In this document: positions 9,984-19,369 of the stretch, piece after piece
How positions within the stretch are numbered: position 1 is the stretch's first letter
Layout of the letters: every line of letters starts with the position of its first letter
Assembly: GCF_019711395.1 (NCBI RefSeq)
Contig: NZ_JAIGNL010000001.1
Location: 1,116,001-1,180,000 of the forward strand
Length of the DNA stretch: 64,000 nt
Reading direction: 5' to 3'
From: Qipengyuania xiapuensis
GTDB taxonomy: Bacteria; Pseudomonadota; Alphaproteobacteria; Sphingomonadales; Sphingomonadaceae
Translations under genes and position numbers: made by a program
Notes under the pieces: generated by a model
Told to the model about the DNA's origin: nothing
Databases searched by the model: none
What the model saw: the letters and a program-made list of their open reading frames with translations, nothing else

Positions 9984-10906
9984 CAGGCCACTCCTGCAAT
10001 GACGCGTGCGACCAGATCGGGGTCGAAGGGGCGCAGATCGTCGATCTTCTCGCCCACGCCAATAGCATGGATCGGCAGGCCGTACTTTTCGGCCGCCTGC
10101 ACCAGCACGCCGCCGCGGGCAGTGCCGTCGAGCTTGGTCATGACGATACCGGTGACGCCGGCGACTTCCTTGAACACGTCGATCTGGCTGAGCGCGTTCT
10201 GCCCGTTGGTCGCATCGAGCACGAGCACCACATCATGCGGCGCTTCGGGGTTGAGGCGGCCGAGGACTTTGCGGATCTTCGCCAGCTCGTCCATCAGCTC
10301 GCGCTTGTTCTGGAGTCGTCCTGCGGTGTCGACGATCAGTACGTCGGTTCCGATCTCGGTGCCTTTCTTGACCGCATCGAAGACGATAGAGGCCGGATCG
10401 CCGCCTTCGGGGCCGCGCACGATTGGCACGCCCACGCGGTCGGCCCAAGTCTGCAGCTGTCCGATCGCGGCAGCGCGGAAGGTGTCGCCCGCCGCCAGCA
10501 TGACGTTGTAGTCATCCTCGACGAAGAGGTGCGCCAGCTTGGCGATAGTGGTGGTCTTGCCGCTGCCGTTGACGCCGATCACCAGAAGGACCTGCGGGCG
10601 CGGGAAGGCGGTAATCTCGAGCGGCTTGGCGACCGGGCGGAGGATGGCGGCGATCTCGTCGGCGACCGCCTGTTTCAGCTCGTCCGCGCTGATCTCGAGG
10701 CCGAAGCGTTTCTCTTTAAGCTTCTCGCGGATGCGCGCAGCGGCGCTGGGCCCGAGATCGGACATGATCAGCGCATCCTCGACATCGTCGAGCGTCGCAT
10801 CGTCCAGCTTCGCCTTGGTGACCGCCTCGGTGAGGTTTTCGGCCAGGCGATCGGAGGTTTTCTTGAAGCCGCCGAACAGGCGCTCGGTCCAGCTGGGTTT
10901 GCTCAT
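9983..10906 (-). CDS. ftsY: Signal recognition particle receptor FtsY
   Basis: A 307-residue SRP GTPase that docks ribosome-SRP complexes at the membrane. A short N domain (residues 1-85) precedes the G domain. G1 is GVNGSGKTTTIAKLA (about 114-128), the DTAGR motif is near 196, and TKLDGTARGG lies near 257. The long acidic A domain of E. coli FtsY is missing, as in most alphaproteobacteria. It overlaps mtaB by four bases. Confidence 0.97.
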   Translation of the reverse strand: MSKPSWTERLFGGFKKTSDRLAENLTEAVTKAKLDDATLDDVEDALIMSDLGPSAAARIREKLKEKRFGLEISADELKQAVADEIAAILRPVAKPLEITAFPRPQVLLVIGVNGSGKTTTIAKLAHLFVEDDYNVMLAAGDTFRAAAIGQLQTWADRVGVPIVRGPEGGDPASIVFDAVKKGTEIGTDVLIVDTAGRLQNKRELMDELAKIRKVLGRLNPEAPHDVVLVLDATNGQNALSQIDVFKEVAGVTGIVMTKLDGTARGGVLVQAAEKYGLPIHAIGVGEKIDDLRPFDPDLVARVIAGVA

Positions 10907-12090
10907 GACAGGAGATTGTCCTCGAGTGTCTTGGGCGTCACGGAGACGATGGAGCCGCGCTTCGTGCCTTCAGGCAGCTTTACGCGGGCGAATTCGGGGG
11001 AATAGCCGGTGCCGTCGCGTTCGGCGAGGACTTCCAGCGGCTTATCGACGAGGGTGGCCAGCCACTCTGCACGCACCTTGGCGACTTCTGCGCGCAGTTC
11101 GGCAGCGCGGCGCTTGATCGTGCCGCGCTCTACCTGCGGCATGCGGGCGGCAGGCGTGCCGGGGCGGGGCGAATAGGGGAAGATGTGTCCGTGGACGATA
11201 TCGAGCTCGCGGATGATCGAGAGATTCTCCGCATGGTGCTCTTCTGTCTCGGTGGGGAAACCTGCGATGAGGTCGGCGCCGACGGCGATATCCGGGCGCT
11301 GCCACTTTAGGCGCTGGACCAGCTCGACCGCATCGGCCCGGAGATGGCGGCGTTTCATGCGCTTGAGGATGAGATCATTGCCGTGCTGCAGCGACAGATG
11401 GATGTGCGGCATGACGCGCTTTTCGCTCGCGAAGAGTTCGAACAGTTCCTCGTCCACCTCGATCCCGTCGATCGATGACATGCGGATGCGGGTGAGGGCG
11501 GGGAAGGCGTCGAGAACGGCGCGCACCAGTGAGCCGAGCGAAGGGCTACCGGGCAGATCATGCCCCCAGGAGGTCACGTCGACACCGGTCAGGACGACTT
11601 CGCCTGCTCCGGCGTCGAGATGGGTTCCGACCTCGCGCAAGACCTCCGGAACGGTCAGCGAGCGGCTCTTCCCGCGCCCTTGTGGGATGACGCAGAAGGT
11701 GCAGGCATGGTCGCAGCCGTTCTGTACTGCCACGAAGGCGCGGGTGTGCAGGGCAGGGACCGGCGGCGCGCTGGCTGGCACATTCCATGCGCGCGGATCG
11801 AGCTTTGTCTCGTTCGCGATGAGGCCGTCTACCTCGGGCATCGCGGCAAGCTGTTCGCGCTCGATATCGGCCGCGCAGCCTGTCACGAGCAGGCGGGCAT
11901 CGGGATTGGCCTTTCGTGCCTTGCGGATCGCCTGGCGGGTCTGGCGTACGGCTTCGCTGGTAACGGCGCAGCTGTTGACCACGACGAGATTGTCCTCGCC
12001 CGCCAGCATGGCGCGGATGCGCTCGCTCTCGGAGATGTTGAGACGGCAACCCAGCGAGACGACTTCGGGAGCTTTGACGGGCGCGTTCAC
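10903..12090 (-). CDS. mtaB: tRNA t6A37 methylthiotransferase MtaB
   Basis: A 395-residue radical-SAM enzyme predicted to convert t6A to ms2t6A at position 37 of ANN-decoding tRNAs. The N-terminal cluster cysteines are visible in VSLGCRLNISESE, VVNSCAVTSEA and LLVTGCAADIE. The radical-SAM CxxxCxxC motif is NGCDHACTFCVIPQGRG (about residues 133-149). A TRAM-like C-terminus follows. The start chosen is GTG at 12090, which overlaps the dapF stop as GTGA; a longer frame from 12303 lies wholly inside dapF and is not plausible. Confidence 0.94.
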   Translation of the reverse strand: MNAPVKAPEVVSLGCRLNISESERIRAMLAGEDNLVVVNSCAVTSEAVRQTRQAIRKARKANPDARLLVTGCAADIEREQLAAMPEVDGLIANETKLDPRAWNVPASAPPVPALHTRAFVAVQNGCDHACTFCVIPQGRGKSRSLTVPEVLREVGTHLDAGAGEVVLTGVDVTSWGHDLPGSPSLGSLVRAVLDAFPALTRIRMSSIDGIEVDEELFELFASEKRVMPHIHLSLQHGNDLILKRMKRRHLRADAVELVQRLKWQRPDIAVGADLIAGFPTETEEHHAENLSIIRELDIVHGHIFPYSPRPGTPAARMPQVERGTIKRRAAELRAEVAKVRAEWLATLVDKPLEVLAERDGTGYSPEFARVKLPEGTKRGSIVSVTPKTLEDNLLS

Positions 12091-12896
12091 GCGAACTCGT
12101 CCCATTCGAAGCTGCCGCGGAAACTCTCGGTCGCAGGGCCGGTCATGCGGATAGTGCCGCCCGGGGTCCACTCGATCTGCAGCTCTCCGCCGGGAAGCGC
12201 GACAGTCACCGGACTGTCGACGAGCTTGCGGCGCATGGCGTGAACCGCGGTTGCGCAGGCTCCCGTACCGCAGGCACGGGTAAGGCCCGCACCGCGTTCC
12301 CATACGCGCAGGCGGATACGGCTGCGATCCTCGATGGTCGCGACGTTCACGTTCACGCGCTCGGGGAAGAGCGGGTCCTCCTCGATCTCGGGACCGATCC
12401 TGTCGAGCGGCACGGCGTCGGTGTCGTCGACGAAGAAGATGACGTGCGGATTGCCGACATTCACCGCGCCCGGGTCGCCGAGCATCTCCCAGCCGACCGG
12501 CATGGAAAGCGTATCCATCGCATAGGCCAGCGGGATTGCATCCCAGTCGAAGCGCGGCTCACCCATGTCGACGGTAGCTCCGCCTGCGGTGGGCGACACG
12601 GAAAGCATGCCACCGGCGGTCTCGATCTCGGCATCGCTGCCGTGCAACATGGCGACCGCACGTGAGGCATTGCCGCAGGCACCGACCTCGCTGCCGTCCT
12701 GGTTGAAGATACGCATGCGGAAGTCCGCAGCATCGCTCTTCTCAAGCAGGATCAGCTGGTCGCAGCCGATGCCCGTGTTGCGGTCGGCAATTGCCGCCGC
12801 AATCGCCGGCTGCATCGCAGGGATTTCGCGCGCACGCGCATCCAGCACGACGAAGTCGTTGCCCAGCCCATGCATCTTGATGAAGTCGACGCGCAT
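12087..12896 (-). CDS. dapF: Diaminopimelate epimerase
   Basis: A 269-residue enzyme converting LL- to meso-diaminopimelate for lysine and peptidoglycan synthesis. The two catalytic cysteines are Cys74 in VGACGNASRAV and Cys209 in TRACGTGACATAV. The N-terminal MHGLGNDFVVLD is diagnostic. An ATG at 12908 (MRWAMRVDF) is also possible, but the family starts at MRVDFIKMHG. It is first in the operon dapF-mtaB-ftsY-yciB, an order common in alphaproteobacteria. Confidence 0.96.
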   Translation of the reverse strand: MRVDFIKMHGLGNDFVVLDARAREIPAMQPAIAAAIADRNTGIGCDQLILLEKSDAADFRMRIFNQDGSEVGACGNASRAVAMLHGSDAEIETAGGMLSVSPTAGGATVDMGEPRFDWDAIPLAYAMDTLSMPVGWEMLGDPGAVNVGNPHVIFFVDDTDAVPLDRIGPEIEEDPLFPERVNVNVATIEDRSRIRLRVWERGAGLTRACGTGACATAVHAMRRKLVDSPVTVALPGGELQIEWTPGGTIRMTGPATESFRGSFEWDEFA

Positions 12897-12937
12897 TGCC
12901 CAGCGCATCTAGGTGCTGCGCGGGGCAGCGTCCAGTG

Positions 12938-14656
12938 TCAGCCGGCGGCCTTGCCCGAACCGGTCTTCTTGTCTTCCCCGTCGCGATCACCGGGCATCGC
13001 CTCGGTGATATCGACCACGCCCTCAGGGTTAGACGAGGCGAGACGCCCGGCTGCAGCCAGTCGCTTGGTGACAGCGCTCGCCGGCTCGGGCTTGCCGTAG
13101 AAGTAGCCCTGGCCGCGCATCTTGCCCCAGCGCTTGAGCGCATTGAGCACCTTCTCGTCCTCGATGCCCTCGGCGGTGATCGGCATCTTGAGGCCGTCGC
13201 CCATCGAGACGATCGCGTCGACGAGCTTGTCGCTCTGGTCCTCGTTCTTCAGCTCGCTGATGAAGCTGCGATCGATCTTGAGCTGGTCGAAAGGCAGGCT
13301 GCGCAGCTGCGACAGCGACGAATAGCCGGTGCCGAAGTCGTCGAGGCTGACCTTCACGCCCTGGTTGCGGAGCGAGGTGATCATCGAGCGCACCATGCCG
13401 ATGTTCTCGTGCAGGCAGGTCTCGGTGATTTCGATGTCGAGGCGATTGGGCGGGAAACGGTGCTTGACCAGCAGCTTCAGGAGCTTCTGCGCAAACCACG
13501 GGTCGCGCATCTGCACCGGCGAGATATTCACCGACAGCGTGATGTCGGGATGCCATTCGCGCGCATCTTCGAAAGCGCGTTCGATCAGGCCTTCGCTCAG
13601 CTCGGCGATAACGCCCATTTCCTCGGCGATCGGGATGAAGATGTCCGGCCCGACCATGCCCAACTCGGGCGATTCCCAGCGGGCGAGCATTTCGAAGCCG
13701 ACGACATCACCGGTCTCGAGATCTACCTGCTGTTCGTAATAGGGAACGAATTCGCCGTTCTGGATACCGCGACGGATGCCCGCCTCGAGCTCGTTGCGGA
13801 AGCGCAGCTCGCTCTCCATGTTCGGCTCGAACCAGTAGAAGCGGTTCTTGCCCTGCTTCTTGGCGTGATACATGGCGATATCCGCCTTGTGCATCAGGTT
13901 CTGCGCTGCGTCCTCGCCGCTCTCGTCCTCGGTACCGACCTCGAGAAGGTTCGAGCTGGCGACACCGATCGAAATAGTCACCTCCAGTACCACGCCGTCA
14001 TTGATGACGGGCATCGCGAACTGCTCGACCATGCGCGTTGCGAGATGATCGATGCGCTCGGGCGAGCTGGGGTGATAGGGAACGACGCAGACAAACTCGT
14101 CGCCGCCAAGGCGGGCCAGCGAGCTGCCGTCCGGCAGGAGCGAGCGGATACGCTTTGCCGCGGTCCGCAAGACGAGGTCGCCAGCTGCGTGGCCGTTGAG
14201 GTCGTTGACCTGCTTGAAATTGTCGAGGTCGATCGCGATTGCTGCGAAGGCGCGATCCTCGCTCTTGCCCGACAGCAGCAGTTCACCGAGCGCCTCTGCA
14301 AAGCTGCGGCGGTTGAGGCAACCGGTCAGGTCGTCGATCTCGGAAAGGCGGCGCGCTTCTTCTTCCGACATGCGCGTCACTTCGAGCTCGCTGTTGAGCG
14401 CCTTGTAGCGCTGCCATCCAAGAAGGATCAGCGCGACGTTCAGCAATAAGGCATTGGTAAGCGCGACATCCGGGCCTGCGCTGGTGCCCTGCAAAGCGCG
14501 CATGGCGACGGGAAGGACAGAGCTGGCGGTGGCAATGAAAAGCAGGGTCGCGGCGAGCGCGATGCCCAGCGTCACGAAGTCACGGCGCTTGCGCACAGAT
14601 GCGATCGCCCGCACGGGGCGTCCGGCCTTCGACACTGTCTCATTGAAAAGGTTCAA
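12938..14656 (-). CDS. Membrane-anchored GGDEF-EAL cyclic-di-GMP protein
   Basis: A 572-residue protein with two N-terminal helices (about residues 27-50 and 65-82). A GGDEF domain (about 105-265) is followed by an EAL domain (about 285-540). RLGGDEF is intact, so diguanylate cyclase activity is possible. The EAL signature reads FEMLARW (ExL retained), and the downstream DDFGTGYSSLSQL and KIDRSFI are intact, so phosphodiesterase activity is also possible. The product-inhibition RxxD site expected upstream of GGDEF reads PDGS and is absent. No extracellular sensor domain is evident between the helices. Confidence 0.94.
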   Translation of the reverse strand: MNLFNETVSKAGRPVRAIASVRKRRDFVTLGIALAATLLFIATASSVLPVAMRALQGTSAGPDVALTNALLLNVALILLGWQRYKALNSELEVTRMSEEEARRLSEIDDLTGCLNRRSFAEALGELLLSGKSEDRAFAAIAIDLDNFKQVNDLNGHAAGDLVLRTAAKRIRSLLPDGSSLARLGGDEFVCVVPYHPSSPERIDHLATRMVEQFAMPVINDGVVLEVTISIGVASSNLLEVGTEDESGEDAAQNLMHKADIAMYHAKKQGKNRFYWFEPNMESELRFRNELEAGIRRGIQNGEFVPYYEQQVDLETGDVVGFEMLARWESPELGMVGPDIFIPIAEEMGVIAELSEGLIERAFEDAREWHPDITLSVNISPVQMRDPWFAQKLLKLLVKHRFPPNRLDIEITETCLHENIGMVRSMITSLRNQGVKVSLDDFGTGYSSLSQLRSLPFDQLKIDRSFISELKNEDQSDKLVDAIVSMGDGLKMPITAEGIEDEKVLNALKRWGKMRGQGYFYGKPEPASAVTKRLAAAGRLASSNPEGVVDITEAMPGDRDGEDKKTGSGKAAG

Positions 14657-14820
14657 GGAAACCCCCGCACTTGCCTTGCCCGTGGGATTACCGGCGCAAG
14701 GCTAAGAAGCCGTTAATCGCGAATCCCTTTTCCCTTGGGGGGGGGACGGGGTGGCCAGCGCGGGAACTCCCCGCTAACCACCTCCCCACGCACCGATCCA
14801 CTGCCAGGAGAATTGAGAGA

Positions 14821-15231
14821 ATGTCGCGGTATTGGCTGATGAAATCCGAACCCTTCAAATACAGCTGGGACGATCTCGTCGCCGAGAAAGAGGGCACTTG
14901 GGACGGTGTCCGCAATCACCGCGCGAAGAACAATCTCGCAGCCATGGAAGTGGGCGACCAGGCGTTCTTCTACCACTCGCGCGAGGGGCTCGAGATCGTC
15001 GGCATCTGCGAGGTCAGCGTTGCCGGCATCACCGATCCCACCGATCCGGAAGGCAAGTGGGCGGCCGTGAAGGTCGTGCCCAAGACCAAGCTGCCTTCGC
15101 CCGTAACTCTCAAGCAGATCAAGGCCGAACCCAAGCTCGCGGATTGCGAGCTCGTGAAACTATCACGGCTTTCGGTTGCCGAGATCAAGCCGGACGAATG
15201 GTCGGTGATCTGCTCCATGGCAGGTATCTGA
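14821..15231 (+). CDS. EVE domain-containing protein
   Basis: A 136-residue protein that is almost entirely an EVE domain (PUA-like fold), beginning MSRYWLMKSEPFKYSWDDL. The family hallmarks are MKSEP, TWDGVRNHRAKNNLAAM, and FYHSREGLEIVGICEV. EVE domains read modified bases in DNA or RNA; the ligand here is unknown. AGGAG and GAGAGA sequences lie upstream of the ATG. It is a stand-alone gene with convergent and divergent neighbours. Confidence 0.92.
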   Translation: MSRYWLMKSEPFKYSWDDLVAEKEGTWDGVRNHRAKNNLAAMEVGDQAFFYHSREGLEIVGICEVSVAGITDPTDPEGKWAAVKVVPKTKLPSPVTLKQIKAEPKLADCELVKLSRLSVAEIKPDEWSVICSMAGI

Positions 15232-15245
15232 CCGACCTCGCCCTG

Positions 15246-15263
15246 TGCGACCGGCTGGTCGCA
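15246..15263. terminator. Possible shared hairpin between convergent genes
   Basis: TGCGACC (15246-15252) and GGTCGCA (15257-15263) form a perfect 7-bp stem with a GGCT loop. It lies in the 48-nt gap between the convergent EVE and ThDP-enzyme genes. There is no T-run on either side, so an intrinsic terminator is only a suggestion. Confidence 0.35.
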
Positions 15264-15279
15264 ACGGGTCCGAATTACC

Positions 15280-16947
15280 TCAGCGGTCGCGCAATCCGCT
15301 GACGGTCGCGCCGCTCGCGGCGAGCTGTTCGATTTCGATCTTGCAATGGATCAGCCGCAAACCGCTGCGTCCTTCCGCAGCGATCAGTGCGTTCTTGAAC
15401 TCTTCGGTCGTGGCCGCACTGGCCGACCAGCCGCCGAAAGCCGACGCAAGTGCGGCGAAGTCGGGATTGGCGAGGCGTGTACCGCTGATCCGCTCTTCAC
15501 CCGGAAACTCGCGTTCCTGGTGCATGCGGATCGTCCCGTAAGCCGAGTTGTCGACCACGATGACGATGAGGTTCGCGCCATGCTGGACGGCGGTGGCCAG
15601 CTCCTGTCCGTTCATCAGGAAGTCGCCATCGCCCGCGACAGCGACGACGGTGCGATCCGTGTGTCGTAGCGCTGCGGCGACTGCAGCGGGAACGCCGTAC
15701 CCCATCGCACCGCAGGTCGGGGCAAGCTGCGTCGGGAAACCTTCGTAGCGCCAATAGCGGTGCCACCAGCCGGCGAAATTGCCCGCACCATTACAGATGA
15801 TGGTGTCGGCAGGGAGCGTGTCACGCATGAACTGGACGCATTGTCCCATGTCGAGCGCGTAGTCGGCCGGGTGGGCGGTCGCCCAGGCTTCCCATTCGGC
15901 ATGTGCCTCGGCCCCGGCATCGAAGTCGATCGGGTCGCCATCATCCCAGAGCGCGGCGCTCTCGGCGAACTCGTCCATCTCGGCGCAGATCGCGAGATCG
16001 GCGGGATAGACGCTGTTTAGTTCGTTGGGATCGGGATGGATGTGGATGAGCTTGCGGTCTTCGGCCACCAGCGGCGGGACGGTGTAGCCGTCGGTAGTCG
16101 CCTCGCCGAGCCTCGCGCCGACGGCCAAAATAAGGTCGGCATTCTTCACGCGCTCGACGAGCTTGGGGTTCGGGCCATAGCCCAGGTTGCCCGCATAGAC
16201 GCGGCTCGACGGGGAGATCGCGTCCTGCCGGCGGAAGGCCGTGGCGACGGGAATGCCAAGACGTTCGGCGAAGAGCTGGAAGTACTCGCGCGCCTTCGCG
16301 TTCCAGCCGGCGCCGCCTACGATCGCGACCGGCGATGCCGCGTCGGCAACCAGCGCCATCATCGCCTGCATCGCGTCGGGGCAGGGCGCTTGGGCAGGGC
16401 GTTCGACACGCGGGCGCGGCTTGGCGGACGTTGCGCGGCCAAGCATGTCTTCGGGCAGAGCGAGCACGACAGGGCCCGGACGGCCCGAGATGGCCGTCGC
16501 ATAGGCGCGGGCAACATATTCGGGAATGCGATCGGCCGAATCGATCCGGGCGGCCCACTTGGCGATCGGACCGAAGAAGGCGGCGAAGTCGACCTCCTGG
16601 AATCCTTCGCGGTCGCGCATCTCGCTGTCGACATCGCCCACGAACAGGATCATCGGCTGCGAATCCTGCATGGCGACATGCACTCCGATGCTGGCATTCG
16701 TCGCGCCCGGGCCGCGGGTCACGAATGCCACGCCGGGACGCTGGGTCATCGCCCCGTCGGCGCAGGCCATCATCGCGACACCGCCTTCTTGGCGGCAGGT
16801 GACGAGATCGATCCGGTCCTGCTGTCCCAGTGCATCGAGCACCTGCAGGAAGCTTTCGCCGGGGACCGTGAAGATGCGTTCGCACCCCTGTTCGATCAGG
16901 CAATCGACGAGCAGTCGGGCGGCGTCTGGCGTTGGGCGCGTTGTCAT
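15280..16947 (-). CDS. Thiamine pyrophosphate-dependent enzyme, acetolactate synthase large-subunit-like
   Basis: A 555-residue ThDP enzyme with the three-domain POX/AHAS layout. The catalytic Glu is in CRQEGGVAMMACADG (about residues 50-64). RGPGATNASIGVHVAMQDS follows near 95-113. The Mg-ThDP motif GDGDFLMNGQELATAV begins near 430. No regulatory small subunit (IlvH/IlvN) lies nearby, and the gene stands alone, so this is probably a paralogue rather than the biosynthetic acetolactate synthase. Its substrate (2-keto acid decarboxylation or carboligation) cannot be inferred. Confidence 0.88.
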   Translation of the reverse strand: MTTRPTPDAARLLVDCLIEQGCERIFTVPGESFLQVLDALGQQDRIDLVTCRQEGGVAMMACADGAMTQRPGVAFVTRGPGATNASIGVHVAMQDSQPMILFVGDVDSEMRDREGFQEVDFAAFFGPIAKWAARIDSADRIPEYVARAYATAISGRPGPVVLALPEDMLGRATSAKPRPRVERPAQAPCPDAMQAMMALVADAASPVAIVGGAGWNAKAREYFQLFAERLGIPVATAFRRQDAISPSSRVYAGNLGYGPNPKLVERVKNADLILAVGARLGEATTDGYTVPPLVAEDRKLIHIHPDPNELNSVYPADLAICAEMDEFAESAALWDDGDPIDFDAGAEAHAEWEAWATAHPADYALDMGQCVQFMRDTLPADTIICNGAGNFAGWWHRYWRYEGFPTQLAPTCGAMGYGVPAAVAAALRHTDRTVVAVAGDGDFLMNGQELATAVQHGANLIVIVVDNSAYGTIRMHQEREFPGEERISGTRLANPDFAALASAFGGWSASAATTEEFKNALIAAEGRSGLRLIHCKIEIEQLAASGATVSGLRDR

Positions 16948-17049
16948 GGCTTCGGCGGTTAGCGGGGCTGGCCGAGAGGCGCAATCGCTGGGGCGCGGCT
17001 ACCCACTTATCCCCAGCGTGCTCCGCGACCGTCCCAATTTGGTACGCAT

Positions 17050-17078
17050 TTGATTATTCGGGAAACCGTTGGTTAAAA
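17050..17078 (+). promoter_or_regulatory. Candidate promoter of the small gene at 17098
   Basis: TTGATT (17050-17055) and TTAAAA (17073-17078) are separated by exactly 17 nt. They sit in a short AT-rich stretch 20 nt before the ATG at 17098. This supports expression of the small protein. Confidence 0.5.
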
Positions 17079-17097
17079 AAGCGTTAAAAGGGGCATC

Positions 17098-17292
17098 ATG
17101 AGACGCGCATTAGTCCTCTCTAGCGAAGCGGCCCGCCACTGGATGCGGGCCGGATTGCCGCAGCGCCGCACAATGTTCGCGGACGCACCCCAGGCTGCGC
17201 CGGTGGACTGGAAGCTGACCGCGTCGGATGTTCGCGGCGTGGCGACGACCTATTTCGCCACCTTCGCTGCAGTCCTCGCCTTCATCATCTAA
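17098..17292 (+). CDS. Small hypothetical protein, possible single-pass membrane protein
   Basis: A 64-residue frame with a basic N-terminus, an alanine/proline linker, and a C-terminal hydrophobic segment (GVATTYFATFAAVLAFII, about residues 47-64) that ends directly at the stop. The GGGG before the ATG and a good promoter match upstream favour a real gene. It ends by overlapping the convergent MFS gene by four bases. The topology resembles a tail-anchored small membrane protein. No family is recognised. Confidence 0.6.
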   Translation: MRRALVLSSEAARHWMRAGLPQRRTMFADAPQAAPVDWKLTASDVRGVATTYFATFAAVLAFII

Positions 17293-18635
17293 GCTGTAGC
17301 CGATGCTGACGCTGCACGCCGTTCGGCGGTCAGCAGCTTGCGTCCGAGCCATGCCGACACGAGGCACATGCCGGCGCTGATCAGCACCTGCTCGACGATC
17401 GGGACACCGGCCGCGCTCATCGCCATCACCAGCAGCGAGCCGATCACCATAGCGCCCGAGTTGACGATATTGTTGGCTGCGATCGTGCGCGAGGCCTGAT
17501 CGGGTGCGGCGCGCGTGGTGAGGAACGCATAGAGCGGGACCACGAACATGCCGCCCGCAACCGCGATGCCCAGCAGGCACAGCAGCAGGACGCTGGCCAT
17601 GGGCCAGGCCATGAAACCGGCCACGTCGAGCAGCTCGGTCGGCTTGTCGGCCTCCCACAGCTTGGCGACGAGGTAGAAGGCGACCACGAACAGGCCCATG
17701 GCGATGACCGATTGCGGCGCATAGCGTGCCGAGACCTTGCCCTTGAGCAGCGCGTTGATGGCGACCGATCCGATGGCAACGCCGACCGAGAACACCACGA
17801 GGAAGATGCTGGCCACTTCCTTGCTGGCCATGATCACGTTCTTGGCGAGCGGCGGGAACTGGATGAACAGCACGGCGCCGATGGTCCAGAAGAAGCTGAT
17901 CGCGAGGATGGCGTAGAACACCTCGTGATTGTGCATCGTGTCGCTGACCAGCTTCCGCGAGGCGCGCAGGATATGCCAGTCGAGCTTCTCGACCTTGCCC
18001 AGCGGCGGGGCCGGGGGCACCTGACGGCTTACGAGATAGCCGACGATCGACGTGACGACGATCCCGACGGCAGCGACCTCCACGGCTATCCAGCCGGCAA
18101 GGATCGTACCTGCAAGGATCGCGATATAGGTGCCGGCCTCGACAAGGCCGGTGCCGGCAAGCACCTCGTCCTTGCGCAGGTGCTGGGGCAGGATCGCGTA
18201 TTTGATGGGGCCGAGGAATGTCGACTGGATGCCGGTCATGAACAGTGCCAGCAACATCAACAGGACCGGCACGCTGGTCTGCAGGCCGAAAACGCTCACC
18301 GGCAATTCGTAGCCTTTCCAGGCAAGCAGCAGTCCGCTTGCGCCGATCACCATGAGCAGGATCTCGCACGCCTTGACCTTGCGGATGATCGAGGCCTTGT
18401 CTCGCATGTCTGCAAGTTGTCCGGCCAGCGCGCTCAGGATGAAGAACGGCAGGATGAAAAGGCCCGATGCGACGGCGGAAAACATGCCCTCCGCCTCTTC
18501 CGAATTGTAGATCGAATAGACGACGAACAGGACCATGGCGGTCTTGTAGAGATTGTCGTTGAAGGCGTTGAACAGCTGCGTAACGAACAGCGGCAGGAAG
18601 CGCCTCGTGCGCAGCAAATGCGTGCTTGTGAACAT
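17289..18635 (-). CDS. MFS transporter, LplT-like
   Basis: A 448-residue transporter with about twelve helices. The N-terminal RFLPLFVTQLFNAFNDNLYK (about residues 11-30) is typical of the LplT/lysophospholipid-transporter branch of the major facilitator superfamily. In other bacteria such proteins flip lysophospholipids and may be fused to acyltransferases; no acyltransferase is present here. The start is uncertain: ATG 18635 (MFTSTHLL) fits family alignments, whereas ATGs at 18671 and 18683 would add 12-16 residues. None has a clean ribosome-binding site. Confidence 0.85.
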   Translation of the reverse strand: MFTSTHLLRTRRFLPLFVTQLFNAFNDNLYKTAMVLFVVYSIYNSEEAEGMFSAVASGLFILPFFILSALAGQLADMRDKASIIRKVKACEILLMVIGASGLLLAWKGYELPVSVFGLQTSVPVLLMLLALFMTGIQSTFLGPIKYAILPQHLRKDEVLAGTGLVEAGTYIAILAGTILAGWIAVEVAAVGIVVTSIVGYLVSRQVPPAPPLGKVEKLDWHILRASRKLVSDTMHNHEVFYAILAISFFWTIGAVLFIQFPPLAKNVIMASKEVASIFLVVFSVGVAIGSVAINALLKGKVSARYAPQSVIAMGLFVVAFYLVAKLWEADKPTELLDVAGFMAWPMASVLLLCLLGIAVAGGMFVVPLYAFLTTRAAPDQASRTIAANNIVNSGAMVIGSLLVMAMSAAGVPIVEQVLISAGMCLVSAWLGRKLLTAERRAASASATA

Positions 18636-18749
18636 GACCCCCCGAAGGACAACCTCTCTCTCGGAACCCATTGGTAGAGACATCGTGGCGGCGGACAACC
18701 CCACGCAGCGGGTTTTGCGGCGCAGCGTTTGTCGTTAGGGAGGCCGAAG

Positions 18750-19343
18750 ATGCTGACCTTGCCCAACATCCTTACGCTTTCGCGCATCGTGGCAATCCCG
18801 CTGCTGGCCTTCCTTTTGTGGTGGCCGGGCTGGGAAGTCGGCTTCCTGATGGCTTTTGCTCTGTACTGCTTGATGGGCATTACCGACTATTTCGACGGCT
18901 ACCTCGCCCGATCGAGTGGTGCGGTGTCGAAGCTGGGCATCTTCCTCGATCCGATCGCCGACAAGATCATGGTTGCCTCCGTGATCCTCGTGCTGGCGGC
19001 GCAGGGCGTACTGCGCGGGCCCTATGTTGGCGATGCGCATGTCGTGGCGGGCCTCGTCATTCTCGTGCGCGAGATTGCAGTGTCGGGCCTGCGTGAATTT
19101 CTCGGTCCGCTGCAGGTCTCGGTGCCGGTCAGCCGCCTGGCCAAGTGGAAGACGACCTTCCAGATGCTTGCGCTCGGCTCGCTCATCCTCGGGCAGGGCC
19201 TGCCAAACTGGAATGTCGTGGTGAGCGGGATCGAAGCGAATGTCCCGCATACCGTGGGCCTCGTCACGCTGTGGGGCGCAGCCATCCTGACGGTCATTAC
19301 CGGATGGGATTACCTGCGGGTCGGCCTGAAACACATGGATTAA
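18750..19343 (+). CDS. pgsA: CDP-diacylglycerol-glycerol-3-phosphate 3-phosphatidyltransferase
   Basis: A 197-residue membrane enzyme making phosphatidylglycerol phosphate. The CDP-alcohol phosphatidyltransferase motif DG-x2-AR-x8-G-x3-D-x3-D is complete (DGYLAR through GIFLDPIAD, about residues 50-73). MLTLPNILTLSRIVAIPLLA is the usual N-terminus. The ATG at 18750 has GGGAGG six bases upstream, which rules out the longer TTG-initiated frame from 18729. Confidence 0.94.
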   Translation: MLTLPNILTLSRIVAIPLLAFLLWWPGWEVGFLMAFALYCLMGITDYFDGYLARSSGAVSKLGIFLDPIADKIMVASVILVLAAQGVLRGPYVGDAHVVAGLVILVREIAVSGLREFLGPLQVSVPVSRLAKWKTTFQMLALGSLILGQGLPNWNVVVSGIEANVPHTVGLVTLWGAAILTVITGWDYLRVGLKHMD

Positions 19344-19369
19344 GGCGATCTGCGCCACATTCGCGCGAC

